A DNA stretch of 6,745 nt from a bacterium (GCA_026985515.1 JALSQH010000245.1:1-6745), one strand, 5' to 3'; shown: positions 1-6,745, numbered from the stretch's first letter. The notes: generated by a model not told the origin, from the sequence alone. Program-made: numbers and translations.

Positions 1-78
1 GTTCTCTTTCTTTCATCACCACAGGCAGAGATGATAACAGGTGAAACGATCGTTATAGATGGAGGAGGGCTGGCCTGA
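1..78 (+). CDS. Short-chain dehydrogenase/reductase, C-terminal end (FabG-like)
   Basis: Only the last 25 residues are present; the gene enters from the left edge in frame 1 and stops at TGA 76-78. The visible tail contains a FLSSPQAEMITGE stretch followed by VIDGGG. This matches the C-terminus of the classical SDR family, where F-L-x-S-x-x-A-x-x-I-T-G is followed by a (V/I)-D-G-G ending, as in 3-oxoacyl-ACP reductase FabG. The active-site and cofactor-binding parts lie outside the window, so the exact substrate cannot be told; FabG, an enoyl reductase or another SDR oxidoreductase all remain possible. The last codons also carry the ribosome-binding site of the following mlaE gene, and the stop codon overlaps its proposed CTG start, which suggests translational coupling and a shared transcript. 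Confidence 0.8.
   Translation, partial: VLFLSSPQAEMITGETIVIDGGGLA
61..69 (+). promoter_or_regulatory. Shine-Dalgarno sequence that decides the mlaE start
   Basis: The purine run GGAGGAGGG sits inside the last codons of the SDR gene and ends 5 bases before the CTG at 75-77. This is a strong, well-spaced ribosome-binding site. It points to initiation at CTG 75, because no ATG, GTG or TTG codon in that frame lies between the upstream in-frame stop (42-44) and position 252. The run also encodes the Gly-Gly-Gly of the SDR tail, so part of its composition may be constrained by that protein. Confidence 0.6.
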
Positions 79-830
79 ACTGGGTCATCAATATTTTCAG
101 AGAAACGGGAAGGATTTTTTTCTTTACTGTCAGGACCCTTAACCGTTTCTGGAAGGTAAGAAACATATACTTTGAAGAAACTGTAAAGGCAATCTACAAA
201 CTTGGATACGGTGCCATTCTTCCCATTTTCTTCATAGCCTTTCCCTTTGGAATGATGATAGCTCTTCAGGCACTGGCAATCGTCAGGGAGTATGGCGTGA
301 CTGCACAGGTGAGCGGAGTTCTCAGTCATCTGCTCGTAAGGGAACTTGGCCCTGTTACAACTGGTATGATGATTGCAGCTCAATCGGGAGGATCGGTTGC
401 GGCCGAAGTTTCCATAATGAAAATAAAAAGGCAGATAGACGCCCTTGAGACTTTCGGGGTTGACCCATACAACTTTGTGGTTGTACCCAGAATGATTGCC
501 ATAACAGTTGTAACACCAGTCATGGAGATCTTCTCTATACTCTTTGGGGTTGCTGGAGGATATTTAGTGGCAGTTTACCTTGGAAAAATCAGTCCAGGTG
601 CTTTTATTCACAACCTTAACGAATTCACAACAACCACAGATATTCTGATAGGAGTAATAAAGGCGCTTATTTTCGGCATGATCATAGGAGGAGTGAGCAC
701 CTACAGCGGATTCACATCCCGAATGGGTATCAAAGAGGTGGGAATGGCTGCAAACAACGCAGTGGTGAGGGCAACAATTTTCTTTATTCTTCTCAATTAC
801 ATTATCACAAGTTTCGTTTACAATGCCTGA
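75..830 (+). CDS. mlaE: MlaE/YrbE-family ABC transporter permease (phospholipid transport)
   Basis: This is an integral inner-membrane permease of the MlaE family, which works with an MlaF ATPase and an MlaD MCE protein to move phospholipids between the membranes of diderm bacteria. With the CTG start the protein is 251 residues, close to the family's usual 245-265. Visible marks are an N-terminal amphipathic segment with a conserved-looking FW (residues 25-26), a first hydrophobic segment around 42-65, the RELGPV motif at 89-94, the AAE motif near 109-111, the family signature RQIDALETFGVDP at 119-131, a long hydrophobic region around 137-170, TYSGF at 209-213 and a last hydrophobic helix at 234-250. 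The first ATG (252) would remove about 59 residues, including the region leading into the first membrane segment, so it is unlikely to be the start. The Arg usual in the family's AGR(V/S)G motif is Gln here (residue 103). The gene overlaps the SDR stop, and no mlaF or mlaD follows: the next gene is convergent. The start codon is the uncertain part. Confidence 0.88.
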   Translation: MNWVINIFRETGRIFFFTVRTLNRFWKVRNIYFEETVKAIYKLGYGAILPIFFIAFPFGMMIALQALAIVREYGVTAQVSGVLSHLLVRELGPVTTGMMIAAQSGGSVAAEVSIMKIKRQIDALETFGVDPYNFVVVPRMIAITVVTPVMEIFSILFGVAGGYLVAVYLGKISPGAFIHNLNEFTTTTDILIGVIKALIFGMIIGGVSTYSGFTSRMGIKEVGMAANNAVVRATIFFILLNYIITSFVYNA

Positions 831-835
831 ATTTT

Positions 836-3220
836 TTATTGACTGATATCAACTATCCTGTACCTTATATCTGTTTTCCCATTCTCAATCTGCTCCCATG
901 CCACAATCAGTTTATCTTCACCCATAAATTTAACGGCGGGTCTGCTGGCCTGCGTCATTCTTGAAATTCTGATTCTTTCTCCAAATCCGTCATTTTCTCT
1001 GACTTTCATATAGATCACCCTCTCACCCTCAAAGTAACCCTGCCACACCACAGCGACCCTCCTTCCAGAGGGTGAAAAATCAATATCGGGAAACCAGGCG
1101 GGTCCATCATCCACAACTTCAGAAGTTTTAATCACACCATTTTCATACGAAGTAAATCTTATGGCAGGCATTGGATATTTCCCTCTGCCCCTGACATCTG
1201 CCCACGCAAAGTAAAATCTTCTTCCACCACCATACCTTACCACCGGGTCAGAGTGCAATCGTTCAATTTTATCCCCCGCATCATCAACTCTGAAATTTTT
1301 CCCCGCAATTTCCGTCACAAAATCTGCGTAAATATCCCAGGAAAAGTTTCTGAAATCTATCCAGGAAACCATGTAACCATCATCCCCCACTGCCACAGAA
1401 GGGGAAAAACTGCTGTCCATGTGATCCGAAGAAGGTCCTTCCTCATCCACCCTCAACCACATAGAAAAATCATTCCCTCCATCCTCACTTACAGAGAGAT
1501 AGATCCTCTCCTCACCCGTACCATAACCTACCCACGCAACGGCTACTCTATTCCCTCTACCATCAATTGAAGGAATCCATTGATGAGCATCTTCACCGGC
1601 AGGGCTACCTACATCAACTTTCCTGAATTTCTTCCCATCCACACTGAATGAGACAACGGTACTGTAGCTACTTCCCCTCTTTTCTTCCCACACAATAAAC
1701 AACCTTCCAGCAGTGAAAACAATTCCTGGTCTTCTGCCCCCATACCCCGATACAGGAAGCACATCTTCCACTTTTCCATTTTTAACAACTGTTAGATAAA
1801 CCCTCTCTCCTTCACTCTCCCTGCCGGAAAAAGCGATAAAAACCCTACCATCAGGGGAAGTTGCCAGTGCGGGAAACCTCTCATAATCCACCACATCTAT
1901 CTTTTCTCCAGAAGGAATGGAAGAATCAACAAGTGCCTCTGAAGGAGAGGGCAATTTAAAAGTCAGATCAGCAATCAGAATACCTTCTTTATACCTGTTC
2001 TCGTAAGAGCTTCCAGAACCCGGGGCAAGCTCTTCTGCATACTTATTTAAAATTGCCCTCCTCTCATCAAGACTCAACTCAGGGTCAGTGACGCCCGGAT
2101 CAGGGAAAGCCCATGGAGACACATAGTAAAAACCATAATCCTTCTCCTGTCCCACAAATGAATTCAGAGTATCGGAGTGAGATGACTTTTTGACAATATG
2201 CGTTTGCCCATCAAAGACAATATCAAAAAAATTCCCGTTGAGCATGGGAACACCAGAGTAAAGGATTGATGGAAACTTCTGAACATCATTCCATGAAGAT
2301 AATTTCACCACCGTTGGATACCATCCCCCATAGGGATCATAACCCCAGCCCTGAAAAGCTTCAGGTTGAAGAAGAAGATTCACCCCCTCAATATCAAGCC
2401 TTTCCAGGACATCAGGCATCCAGGCATCTTTGCTTATAACAATCCCGACAGTGGCAAAGGGCAGCGAAACAGGCTGGATTTTTGATATTTCTCCGGGGGT
2501 CATCTGGAGCGTCTCATATTCATCTGGAACAAGGTAAATTTTCGGCCTCACAGCAATAATTTTTCCATGAGGGTCAAAAACCACAGCCATGTTGTAAACC
2601 TTTTCTAATGCCGCTGTAAATACATATCCATACGACTCCCTTCCAAACAACTTCACAATATCTGGTGAATCAGTTTTCTTCACATCTCCCGACACATTTA
2701 CAGTGGCAACAACATACACCCCGTACCTCTTTGCAATGTAACCAAAGGTCTCAACCAGACTCCTCCACGCATTATCAGTTAGAGAAAGTAAAAGCAGTCT
2801 CTGAAAAGGAGCATCAGGATAGATGGATCTGTAAAAATTTATCTCGTCAGAATAGGCTGCGGACAGTTTCAGCATTGCAGAGGTAGAATCCCCAGACTCC
2901 CTGGCATCTTTACCCTTATCTCCTATGAAGGCAGCCACAAGGGAGGTGTCTTCGGGAAAGACAAGAAGATTTGGGACTTTTTTCGATAAGCATCCCTTAA
3001 TTTTTTCTACTTCAGAAACATATGCCTTTTTAAAACTATCAAAGGATTGTGCCTCATCCATGGAAAATTTGTGACCAATGGTAAATAACCTGACCTTTGT
3101 ATCCGCCTTCCTTGAAAAATGGATGGGACAGGCTGCCTTCTCTTTCCCTTTACTGCATGAGGAGAAAAGAAAAAGTAAACCGAGAAAAAAGATAAAAAGA
3201 AAATGGGTAATCTTTCTCAT
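836..3220 (-). CDS. Lipoprotein: nitrilase-like domain (catalytic Cys replaced by Ser) fused to a seven-repeat beta-propeller
   Basis: This 794-residue protein begins with a lipoprotein signal: Lys/Arg near the start, a hydrophobic stretch at 7-19 and a lipobox-like LFSSC ending at Cys22. Ser23 follows, so outer-membrane sorting is possible in a diderm. Residues about 42-425 resemble a carbon-nitrogen hydrolase (nitrilase) fold: VFPE with Glu90, VRPKIYLVPDE with Lys227, and the strand GIVISKD where the family has G-x-x-(I)-C-Y-D. The nucleophile position is Ser263 (AGC at 2434-2432), and no Cys occurs after residue 77, so ordinary thiol amidase chemistry looks lost. The domain is longer than the usual 260-300 residues, with extra sequence around 95-150 and 290-410. 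Residues about 446-794 contain seven repeats, each with a Pro then a Trp/Phe about 13-15 residues later; one repeat carries an Asp-box (578-585), as in BNR/sialidase-type propellers. I infer a ligand-binding envelope protein rather than an enzyme. ATG 3220 is preceded by GGGGAGG 5 bases upstream. It follows the TPR gene by 56 bases and is probably co-transcribed with it. Confidence 0.85.
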   Translation of the reverse strand: MRKITHFLFIFFLGLLFLFSSCSKGKEKAACPIHFSRKADTKVRLFTIGHKFSMDEAQSFDSFKKAYVSEVEKIKGCLSKKVPNLLVFPEDTSLVAAFIGDKGKDARESGDSTSAMLKLSAAYSDEINFYRSIYPDAPFQRLLLLSLTDNAWRSLVETFGYIAKRYGVYVVATVNVSGDVKKTDSPDIVKLFGRESYGYVFTAALEKVYNMAVVFDPHGKIIAVRPKIYLVPDEYETLQMTPGEISKIQPVSLPFATVGIVISKDAWMPDVLERLDIEGVNLLLQPEAFQGWGYDPYGGWYPTVVKLSSWNDVQKFPSILYSGVPMLNGNFFDIVFDGQTHIVKKSSHSDTLNSFVGQEKDYGFYYVSPWAFPDPGVTDPELSLDERRAILNKYAEELAPGSGSSYENRYKEGILIADLTFKLPSPSEALVDSSIPSGEKIDVVDYERFPALATSPDGRVFIAFSGRESEGERVYLTVVKNGKVEDVLPVSGYGGRRPGIVFTAGRLFIVWEEKRGSSYSTVVSFSVDGKKFRKVDVGSPAGEDAHQWIPSIDGRGNRVAVAWVGYGTGEERIYLSVSEDGGNDFSMWLRVDEEGPSSDHMDSSFSPSVAVGDDGYMVSWIDFRNFSWDIYADFVTEIAGKNFRVDDAGDKIERLHSDPVVRYGGGRRFYFAWADVRGRGKYPMPAIRFTSYENGVIKTSEVVDDGPAWFPDIDFSPSGRRVAVVWQGYFEGERVIYMKVRENDGFGERIRISRMTQASRPAVKFMGEDKLIVAWEQIENGKTDIRYRIVDISQ

Positions 3221-3225
3221 AAATA

Positions 3226-3261
3226 CCTCCCCGTTAAAGATATCTTACTGGAAGGTAACGG
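3226..3261 (-). promoter_or_regulatory. Possible stem-loop abutting the lipoprotein gene's ribosome-binding site
   Basis: In the 56-base gap between the TPR gene and the lipoprotein gene, CCGTTA (3231-3236) and TAACGG (3256-3261) form a perfect 6-bp inverted repeat with a 19-base loop. The loop side contains the 10-base palindrome AAGATATCTT (3237-3246). Read on the minus strand, the 3' arm runs directly into the Shine-Dalgarno GGGGAGG (3232-3226), sharing its first two G residues. The stem could partly mask the site or act as a processing element. It has no following T-run, so it does not look like an intrinsic terminator. A short chance repeat remains possible. Confidence 0.35.
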
Positions 3262-3276
3262 AAATTACAAGGAGGC

Positions 3277-4110
3277 TTATCTCACTCTCATATGCCTGTG
3301 GGGATCAATAAGAAAATCATAGTTGTACTTATCCCACTTTTCTCTGAGATACTTTCTGGCAATGGGAAGGGTCCTCATGGTCCATCTTTTGATCAGGAGT
3401 TCATACCAGGTCCTGGGATGAATGGATGGTATTTTTGAAAGGAATTCATCAGCAAGTTTGATATTTCCACGTGCTGCCTCAAGTTCGGCCAGGTACATAT
3501 AGATATGGGCAAAATCAGGTGATATGGACATAGCTTCATAGAGGTACTTACTCGCCTTATCCATACTACCAAAACTTAGTGGAAAAGGTGGAAGCTTGAA
3601 GTAAAGGCGTCCCAGTACCTGACACGGCATTGCATAGTAGTATTTCTTATCAATTCTGTAAGCCTTTAAAGCAGCATCTCTCATATCCTTTGCAAGACTG
3701 AGTACATTTAAAACTCCTATGGTGATTCCATATATACCAAGGAAGATGGACTTTCTGATCCACCCATCTGGATGATCAGGAAATTTTTTTATAGTTTCCT
3801 CAGCGTATTTTAACCCTATTTTTGCATACATCGCTTTTCGATCAACAGGAGCAATATCCCAGAGGATATACATGTAACTGTTGCGAAGAATGTAAAGTTC
3901 TCTTGAATCTGGATGGAGTTTTAAAGCCTCATTTATTCTGTGGATAATTCCAAGCACATACTTTTCATCCTCAATTTTTTGCAAATTCACTGCTATCTTT
4001 GAGCCAATGGGCCTGTTTAAATCGTAGAGTTTAAAGCTGACATTTCCACCCCACAAAAGAAAGGGGAAAGTAGCTGAGATAAAAATAAAAACAACTCTTA
4101 TTCCTTTCAT
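3277..4110 (-). CDS. Exported TPR-repeat protein, TatT/RMD1-like
   Basis: The 277-residue product starts with a signal peptide: Lys2 and Arg5, a hydrophobic core at 6-20 and small residues Gly21-Gly22 as a plausible cleavage area, so the mature protein is probably periplasmic. The rest is helical and TPR-like. Examples are ALKLHPDSRELYILR around 62-76, a second helix pair around 97-125, and a clear unit at about 183-225 with KASKYLYEAMSISPD and YLAELEAARGNIKLADEFL. The centre has the pattern VLGRLYFKLPPFPLSFGS (165-182), which resembles the 'LGRLY-x-LP-x-x-P-x-S-x-G(D/S)' region of TPR proteins annotated as TRAP-transporter T-component (TatT) or RMD1-like. No TRAP permease or binding-protein genes are nearby, so a transporter role is not supported; a scaffold or partner for the downstream lipoprotein is an inference. 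The C-terminus is basic (HRHMRVR). No convincing Shine-Dalgarno precedes ATG 4110, and the likely -10 box lies only about 15-20 bases upstream, so the leader may be very short. Confidence 0.82.
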   Translation of the reverse strand: MKGIRVVFIFISATFPFLLWGGNVSFKLYDLNRPIGSKIAVNLQKIEDEKYVLGIIHRINEALKLHPDSRELYILRNSYMYILWDIAPVDRKAMYAKIGLKYAEETIKKFPDHPDGWIRKSIFLGIYGITIGVLNVLSLAKDMRDAALKAYRIDKKYYYAMPCQVLGRLYFKLPPFPLSFGSMDKASKYLYEAMSISPDFAHIYMYLAELEAARGNIKLADEFLSKIPSIHPRTWYELLIKRWTMRTLPIARKYLREKWDKYNYDFLIDPHRHMRVR

Positions 4111-4122
4111 AAACAGGAACCG

Positions 4123-4155
4123 ATTTTATATTATCACTTTTCTGAAGGGAAACAA
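4123..4155 (-). promoter_or_regulatory. Candidate promoter for the TPR-lipoprotein operon
   Basis: Read on the minus strand, TTGTTT (4155-4150) is followed after 16 bases by TAATAT (4133-4128) within the AT-rich run GATAATATAAAAT (4135-4123). The match to the sigma-70 consensus is moderate, and the exact -10 hexamer could be any of several overlapping choices (GATAAT, TAATAT or TATAAA). Its closeness to ATG 4110 implies a leader of roughly ten bases. The region is the only upstream non-coding space for this gene. Confidence 0.35.
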
Positions 4156-4168
4156 GAAAATTGTTGCC

Positions 4169-4196
4169 TTGTCTAAAAACTGGAAAGAAGTAAAAT
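4169..4196 (+). promoter_or_regulatory. Candidate sigma-70 promoter for secA
   Basis: TTGTCT (4169-4174) and TAAAAT (4191-4196) are separated by 16 bases; they match the -35 and -10 consensus at 4 of 6 and 5 of 6 positions. Transcription would begin near 4203, giving a leader of about 25 bases that contains the AAGGAG ribosome-binding site. The surrounding sequence is A-rich, so chance matches are easy to find and the call is tentative. Confidence 0.4.
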
Positions 4197-4208
4197 AAAA
4201 GTCAAATT

Positions 4209-4214
4209 AAGGAG
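4209..4214 (+). promoter_or_regulatory. Shine-Dalgarno sequence of secA (long spacing)
   Basis: AAGGAG ends 12 bases before ATG 4227, a longer gap than the usual 5-9 bases. No alternative ATG, GTG or TTG start lies in frame between the two, and the protein beginning at 4227 has a normal SecA N-terminus, so the start is kept. The spacing may mean modest initiation efficiency. Confidence 0.55.
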
Positions 4215-4226
4215 AAACAGGCGAAA

Positions 4227-6745
4227 ATGATAGGCAAAATCATTCAAAAAATATTTGGAACAAAAAGTGAGAGAGAAATAAGAAAACTCAGGCCCATTGT
4301 GGCAAGAATAAACGAACTGGAGGAGAAGTACTCTAAATTCTCAGATGAAGAGTTAAGGCAAAAGACCATCGAGTGGAAAAATAAGATTGACCAGATAAGA
4401 AGAGAGGCACAATCTGCAGGCAAAAGTGAGGATGAAATTATTAAACTTGAAAACCAGTTTCTGGATGAGATCCTGCCAGATGCTTTTGCAGTGGTGAGGG
4501 AAGCCTCCAAGAGAACGCTGGGGATGAGGCACTTTGACGTTCAGCTAATCGGCGGTATAGTTCTTCATCAGGGTAAAATCGCTGAAATGAAAACGGGTGA
4601 GGGGAAAACCCTCGTGGCTACCCTTCCCGCATATCTCAATGCCTTAACAGGTAGAGGTGTACATGTGGTCACTGTAAACGACTACCTTGCGAAGAGAGAC
4701 GCTGAATGGATGGGAAGGATCTACAAATTTCTTGGACTCTCCGTGGGGGTAATTGTTTCAGACCTCTCAAATCCTGAAAGGAAAAAGGCCTACAATGCAG
4801 ACATAACTTACGGAACCAACAATGAATTCGGCTTTGATTATCTCAGGGATAATATGAAATACAGGCTTGAGGATTATGTTCAGAGGGAACTGAATTATGC
4901 AATCATCGACGAAGTTGACAGTATTTTAATAGATGAAGCAAGAACACCCCTTATCATATCTGGTCCATCTGAGGAATCAACTGAACTCTACTACAAAATA
5001 AATTCTATAATTCCACTTTTGAAAAAAGATGTGGATTACGAGGTTGATGAGGAACACAACACAGCATACCTTACAGAAGAAGGGGTCAAAAAGGTTGAAG
5101 AACTTCTGGGTATAGACAATCTTTATGCCCCTGGCAATGTTGACATTGTTCACCACGTTAACCAGGCTCTAAAAGCCCACACTCTCTTTCAGAGGGATAG
5201 AGACTACATTGTAAAAGATGGTAAGGTCATAATAGTGGATGAATTTACCGGCAGATTGATGCCTGGAAGGAGGTGGAGCGACGGACTACATCAGGCCATT
5301 GAGGCAAAGGAGGGGGTCAGAATAGAAAGTGAAAACCAGACCCTTGCAACCATCACCTTCCAGAATTACTTCAGAATGTACAGAAAAATCGCTGGAATGA
5401 CGGGAACAGCCGCCACCGAAGCAGAGGAATTCTATCAGATTTACAAACTTGAAGTGATAGTCATTCCCACCAACAAACCGATGATAAGAATAGACTACCC
5501 GGATGTAATCTACAAAACAGAAAAGGAAAAATTCAAGGCTGTGGTGGATGAAATAGAACGATTGTACAAAATAGGCAGACCTGTTTTAGTTGGAACAACA
5601 AGTATTGAGAAATCTGAATACCTGAGCAAGCTGCTCAAAAGGAGAAAAATTCCCCACAATGTTCTCAATGCAAAACATCATGAGAGGGAAGCGGAGATAG
5701 TTGCTCAGGCAGGCAGATTGAAAGCAGTAACAATTGCAACCAATATGGCTGGTAGAGGAACTGATATTATTCTGGGTGGCAATCCTGAAATGCTGGCAAA
5801 AGTCGAGTTGAAAAAGAGAGGTATTGATCCAACCCTTGTAAAGACCTATCTTCCGAAAGAAGAGTTAACTGAAGAAGAAAGGGAAGCCACAGAATTATTT
5901 GAAGAACTCTACAGAAAATTCAAAAAGGAAACTGATGAGGAGCACAAAAAAGTTGTGGAGCTGGGGGGTCTTCACATCATCGGAACGGAAAGACATGAAT
6001 CAAGAAGGATAGACAACCAGTTGCGGGGAAGAGCCGGTCGTCAGGGTGACCCGGGGTCCTCCAGATTCTACCTCTCTCTTGAAGATGACCTTCTGAGAAT
6101 ATTTGGAGGAGAAAGAATAGCAAAGATAATGGATAGACTTGGAATCGAAGAGGGAGAACCCATTGAACACAGAATGATCTCCAAAGCAATTGAAAATGCT
6201 CAAAAAAGAGTGGAAGCGCAAAATTTTGAAATCAGGAAAAATCTCCTTGAATACGACGATGTAATGAATGAACAGAGAAAAGTGGTTTATCAGGAGAGAA
6301 GAAAGATACTGGAAGGAAAAGAGGTAATAGATAGCCTCAAATCAAGTGTTGAAGATGTAATAGATGAACTTCTGGATGCATATATTCCACCCAAAAGCAA
6401 GCCACATGAATGGGACATAAAGGGACTCGTTGAAGAGTACAGGAGGATCTTTAACATTGAACTCCCCTTCACAGACTTTGAAGATACTTCCTTCACAAGA
6501 GATGATATAAGAGAAACTCTTCTGAGCCATGCACTTTCAGGTATCGATGAAAAAATCCAGCTGGTTGGCGAGGAAGGGGTAAAGCAACTCGCAAGATACA
6601 TAATGCTCACCACCCTGGATAACCTGTGGAAGGACCACCTTCTCATCATGGATCACTTGAGGGAGGGGATAGGACTGAGAGGGTACGGTCAGAGGGACCC
6701 GCTGGTAGAGTACAAAAAAGAGGGATTTGAACTTTTCCAGCAGAT
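4227..6745 (+). CDS. secA: Preprotein translocase ATPase SecA (3' end beyond window)
   Basis: SecA is the cytosolic motor that binds the SecYEG channel and uses ATP to push unfolded preproteins across the inner membrane. The frame is open from ATG 4227 to the right edge: 839 complete codons without a stop. It shows the family's order of parts. The N-terminal helix is followed by NBD1 with Walker A MKTGEGKT (121-128), DEVD (228-231) and DEFTGR (338-343); the preprotein cross-linking domain lies at about 247-390; MTGTA is at 391-395. NBD2 has GRGTD (509-513) and the arginine-finger motif GRAGRQGD (601-608). In the helical scaffold, YDDVMNEQR lies at 676-684 and LW-KDH around 800-804. The two-helix finger carries His810 where E. 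coli has Tyr794. Numbering runs about 19 residues ahead of E. coli at Walker A and DEVD, a normal difference. The last part of the scaffold and any zinc-binding tail are outside the window. The gene is divergent from the TPR operon and looks intact and vertically inherited. Confidence 0.97.
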   Translation, partial: MIGKIIQKIFGTKSEREIRKLRPIVARINELEEKYSKFSDEELRQKTIEWKNKIDQIRREAQSAGKSEDEIIKLENQFLDEILPDAFAVVREASKRTLGMRHFDVQLIGGIVLHQGKIAEMKTGEGKTLVATLPAYLNALTGRGVHVVTVNDYLAKRDAEWMGRIYKFLGLSVGVIVSDLSNPERKKAYNADITYGTNNEFGFDYLRDNMKYRLEDYVQRELNYAIIDEVDSILIDEARTPLIISGPSEESTELYYKINSIIPLLKKDVDYEVDEEHNTAYLTEEGVKKVEELLGIDNLYAPGNVDIVHHVNQALKAHTLFQRDRDYIVKDGKVIIVDEFTGRLMPGRRWSDGLHQAIEAKEGVRIESENQTLATITFQNYFRMYRKIAGMTGTAATEAEEFYQIYKLEVIVIPTNKPMIRIDYPDVIYKTEKEKFKAVVDEIERLYKIGRPVLVGTTSIEKSEYLSKLLKRRKIPHNVLNAKHHEREAEIVAQAGRLKAVTIATNMAGRGTDIILGGNPEMLAKVELKKRGIDPTLVKTYLPKEELTEEEREATELFEELYRKFKKETDEEHKKVVELGGLHIIGTERHESRRIDNQLRGRAGRQGDPGSSRFYLSLEDDLLRIFGGERIAKIMDRLGIEEGEPIEHRMISKAIENAQKRVEAQNFEIRKNLLEYDDVMNEQRKVVYQERRKILEGKEVIDSLKSSVEDVIDELLDAYIPPKSKPHEWDIKGLVEEYRRIFNIELPFTDFEDTSFTRDDIRETLLSHALSGIDEKIQLVGEEGVKQLARYIMLTTLDNLWKDHLLIMDHLREGIGLRGYGQRDPLVEYKKEGFELFQQ

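Noticed and set aside
252-830. mlaE starting at the first ATG (192 residues)
   Set aside because: This would remove about 59 residues that read as normal MlaE sequence, including the approach to the first membrane segment, and would give a protein shorter than the family.
1253-1570. Plus-strand open frame of 105 codons inside the lipoprotein gene
   Set aside because: It lies entirely antisense to a well-supported coding region, has no recognisable domain, and its composition is that of a complementary-strand shadow.
3231-3261. Intrinsic terminator between the TPR and lipoprotein genes
   Set aside because: The stem is short and AT-containing and has no T-run after it on the transcribed strand, so it does not fit a Rho-independent terminator.
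2665-3311. Two plus-strand open frames (2665-2886 and 3078-3311) overlapping the lipoprotein gene start and the intergenic gap
   Set aside because: Both are antisense to the signal peptide and nitrilase-like region. They show no recognisable motif, so they are treated as chance frames.
4244-6649. Several minus-strand open frames of 62-119 codons within secA
   Set aside because: They are antisense to secA, whose motifs are continuous across the whole interval. Their serine- and leucine-rich translations are typical of reversed coding sequence.
6654-6656. His810 at the SecA two-helix finger tip, where E. coli has Tyr
   Set aside because: This position varies among bacterial SecA proteins, and the surrounding MD-x-LR-x-GI pattern is intact, so it is probably ordinary family variation.

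Overview
The window comes from a bacterium of moderate to low GC content. Arginine is written mostly with AGA/AGG, and ATA and GGA codons are common, a style often seen in thermophiles. An MlaE-type lipid permease and an apparent lipoprotein point to a diderm envelope. The lineage cannot be fixed from this sequence alone.

Layout. On the + strand, positions 1-830 hold the last 25 codons of a short-chain dehydrogenase/reductase (FabG-like) followed by an MlaE-family ABC permease. The two genes appear to overlap by a CTGA junction, with the permease starting at a CTG codon. On the - strand, positions 4110 down to 836 hold a two-gene unit: an exported TPR protein of the TatT/RMD1-like kind, then a 794-residue lipoprotein that joins a nitrilase-like domain to a seven-repeat beta-propeller. 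The permease and the lipoprotein genes converge with only 5 bases between their stop codons. A 116-bp divergent intergenic region (4111-4226) separates the TPR gene from secA, which runs on the + strand from 4227 off the right edge with 839 codons visible.

How the genes relate. All complete products act at or across the cell envelope. SecA drives export, the TPR protein and lipoprotein both carry Sec-type signals, and MlaE belongs to a phospholipid transporter whose ATPase and MCE partners are not in view. No direct functional link between the two operons can be shown from the sequence.

The most unusual items are the lipoprotein, whose nitrilase domain keeps the Glu and Lys of the catalytic triad but has Ser where the Cys should be, and the mlaE gene, which has no ATG, GTG or TTG start that would give a full-length protein. 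SecA looks fully ordinary. There is no gene-free stretch longer than about 120 bases, and I found no tRNA, rRNA, CRISPR array, insertion sequence or prophage remnant.
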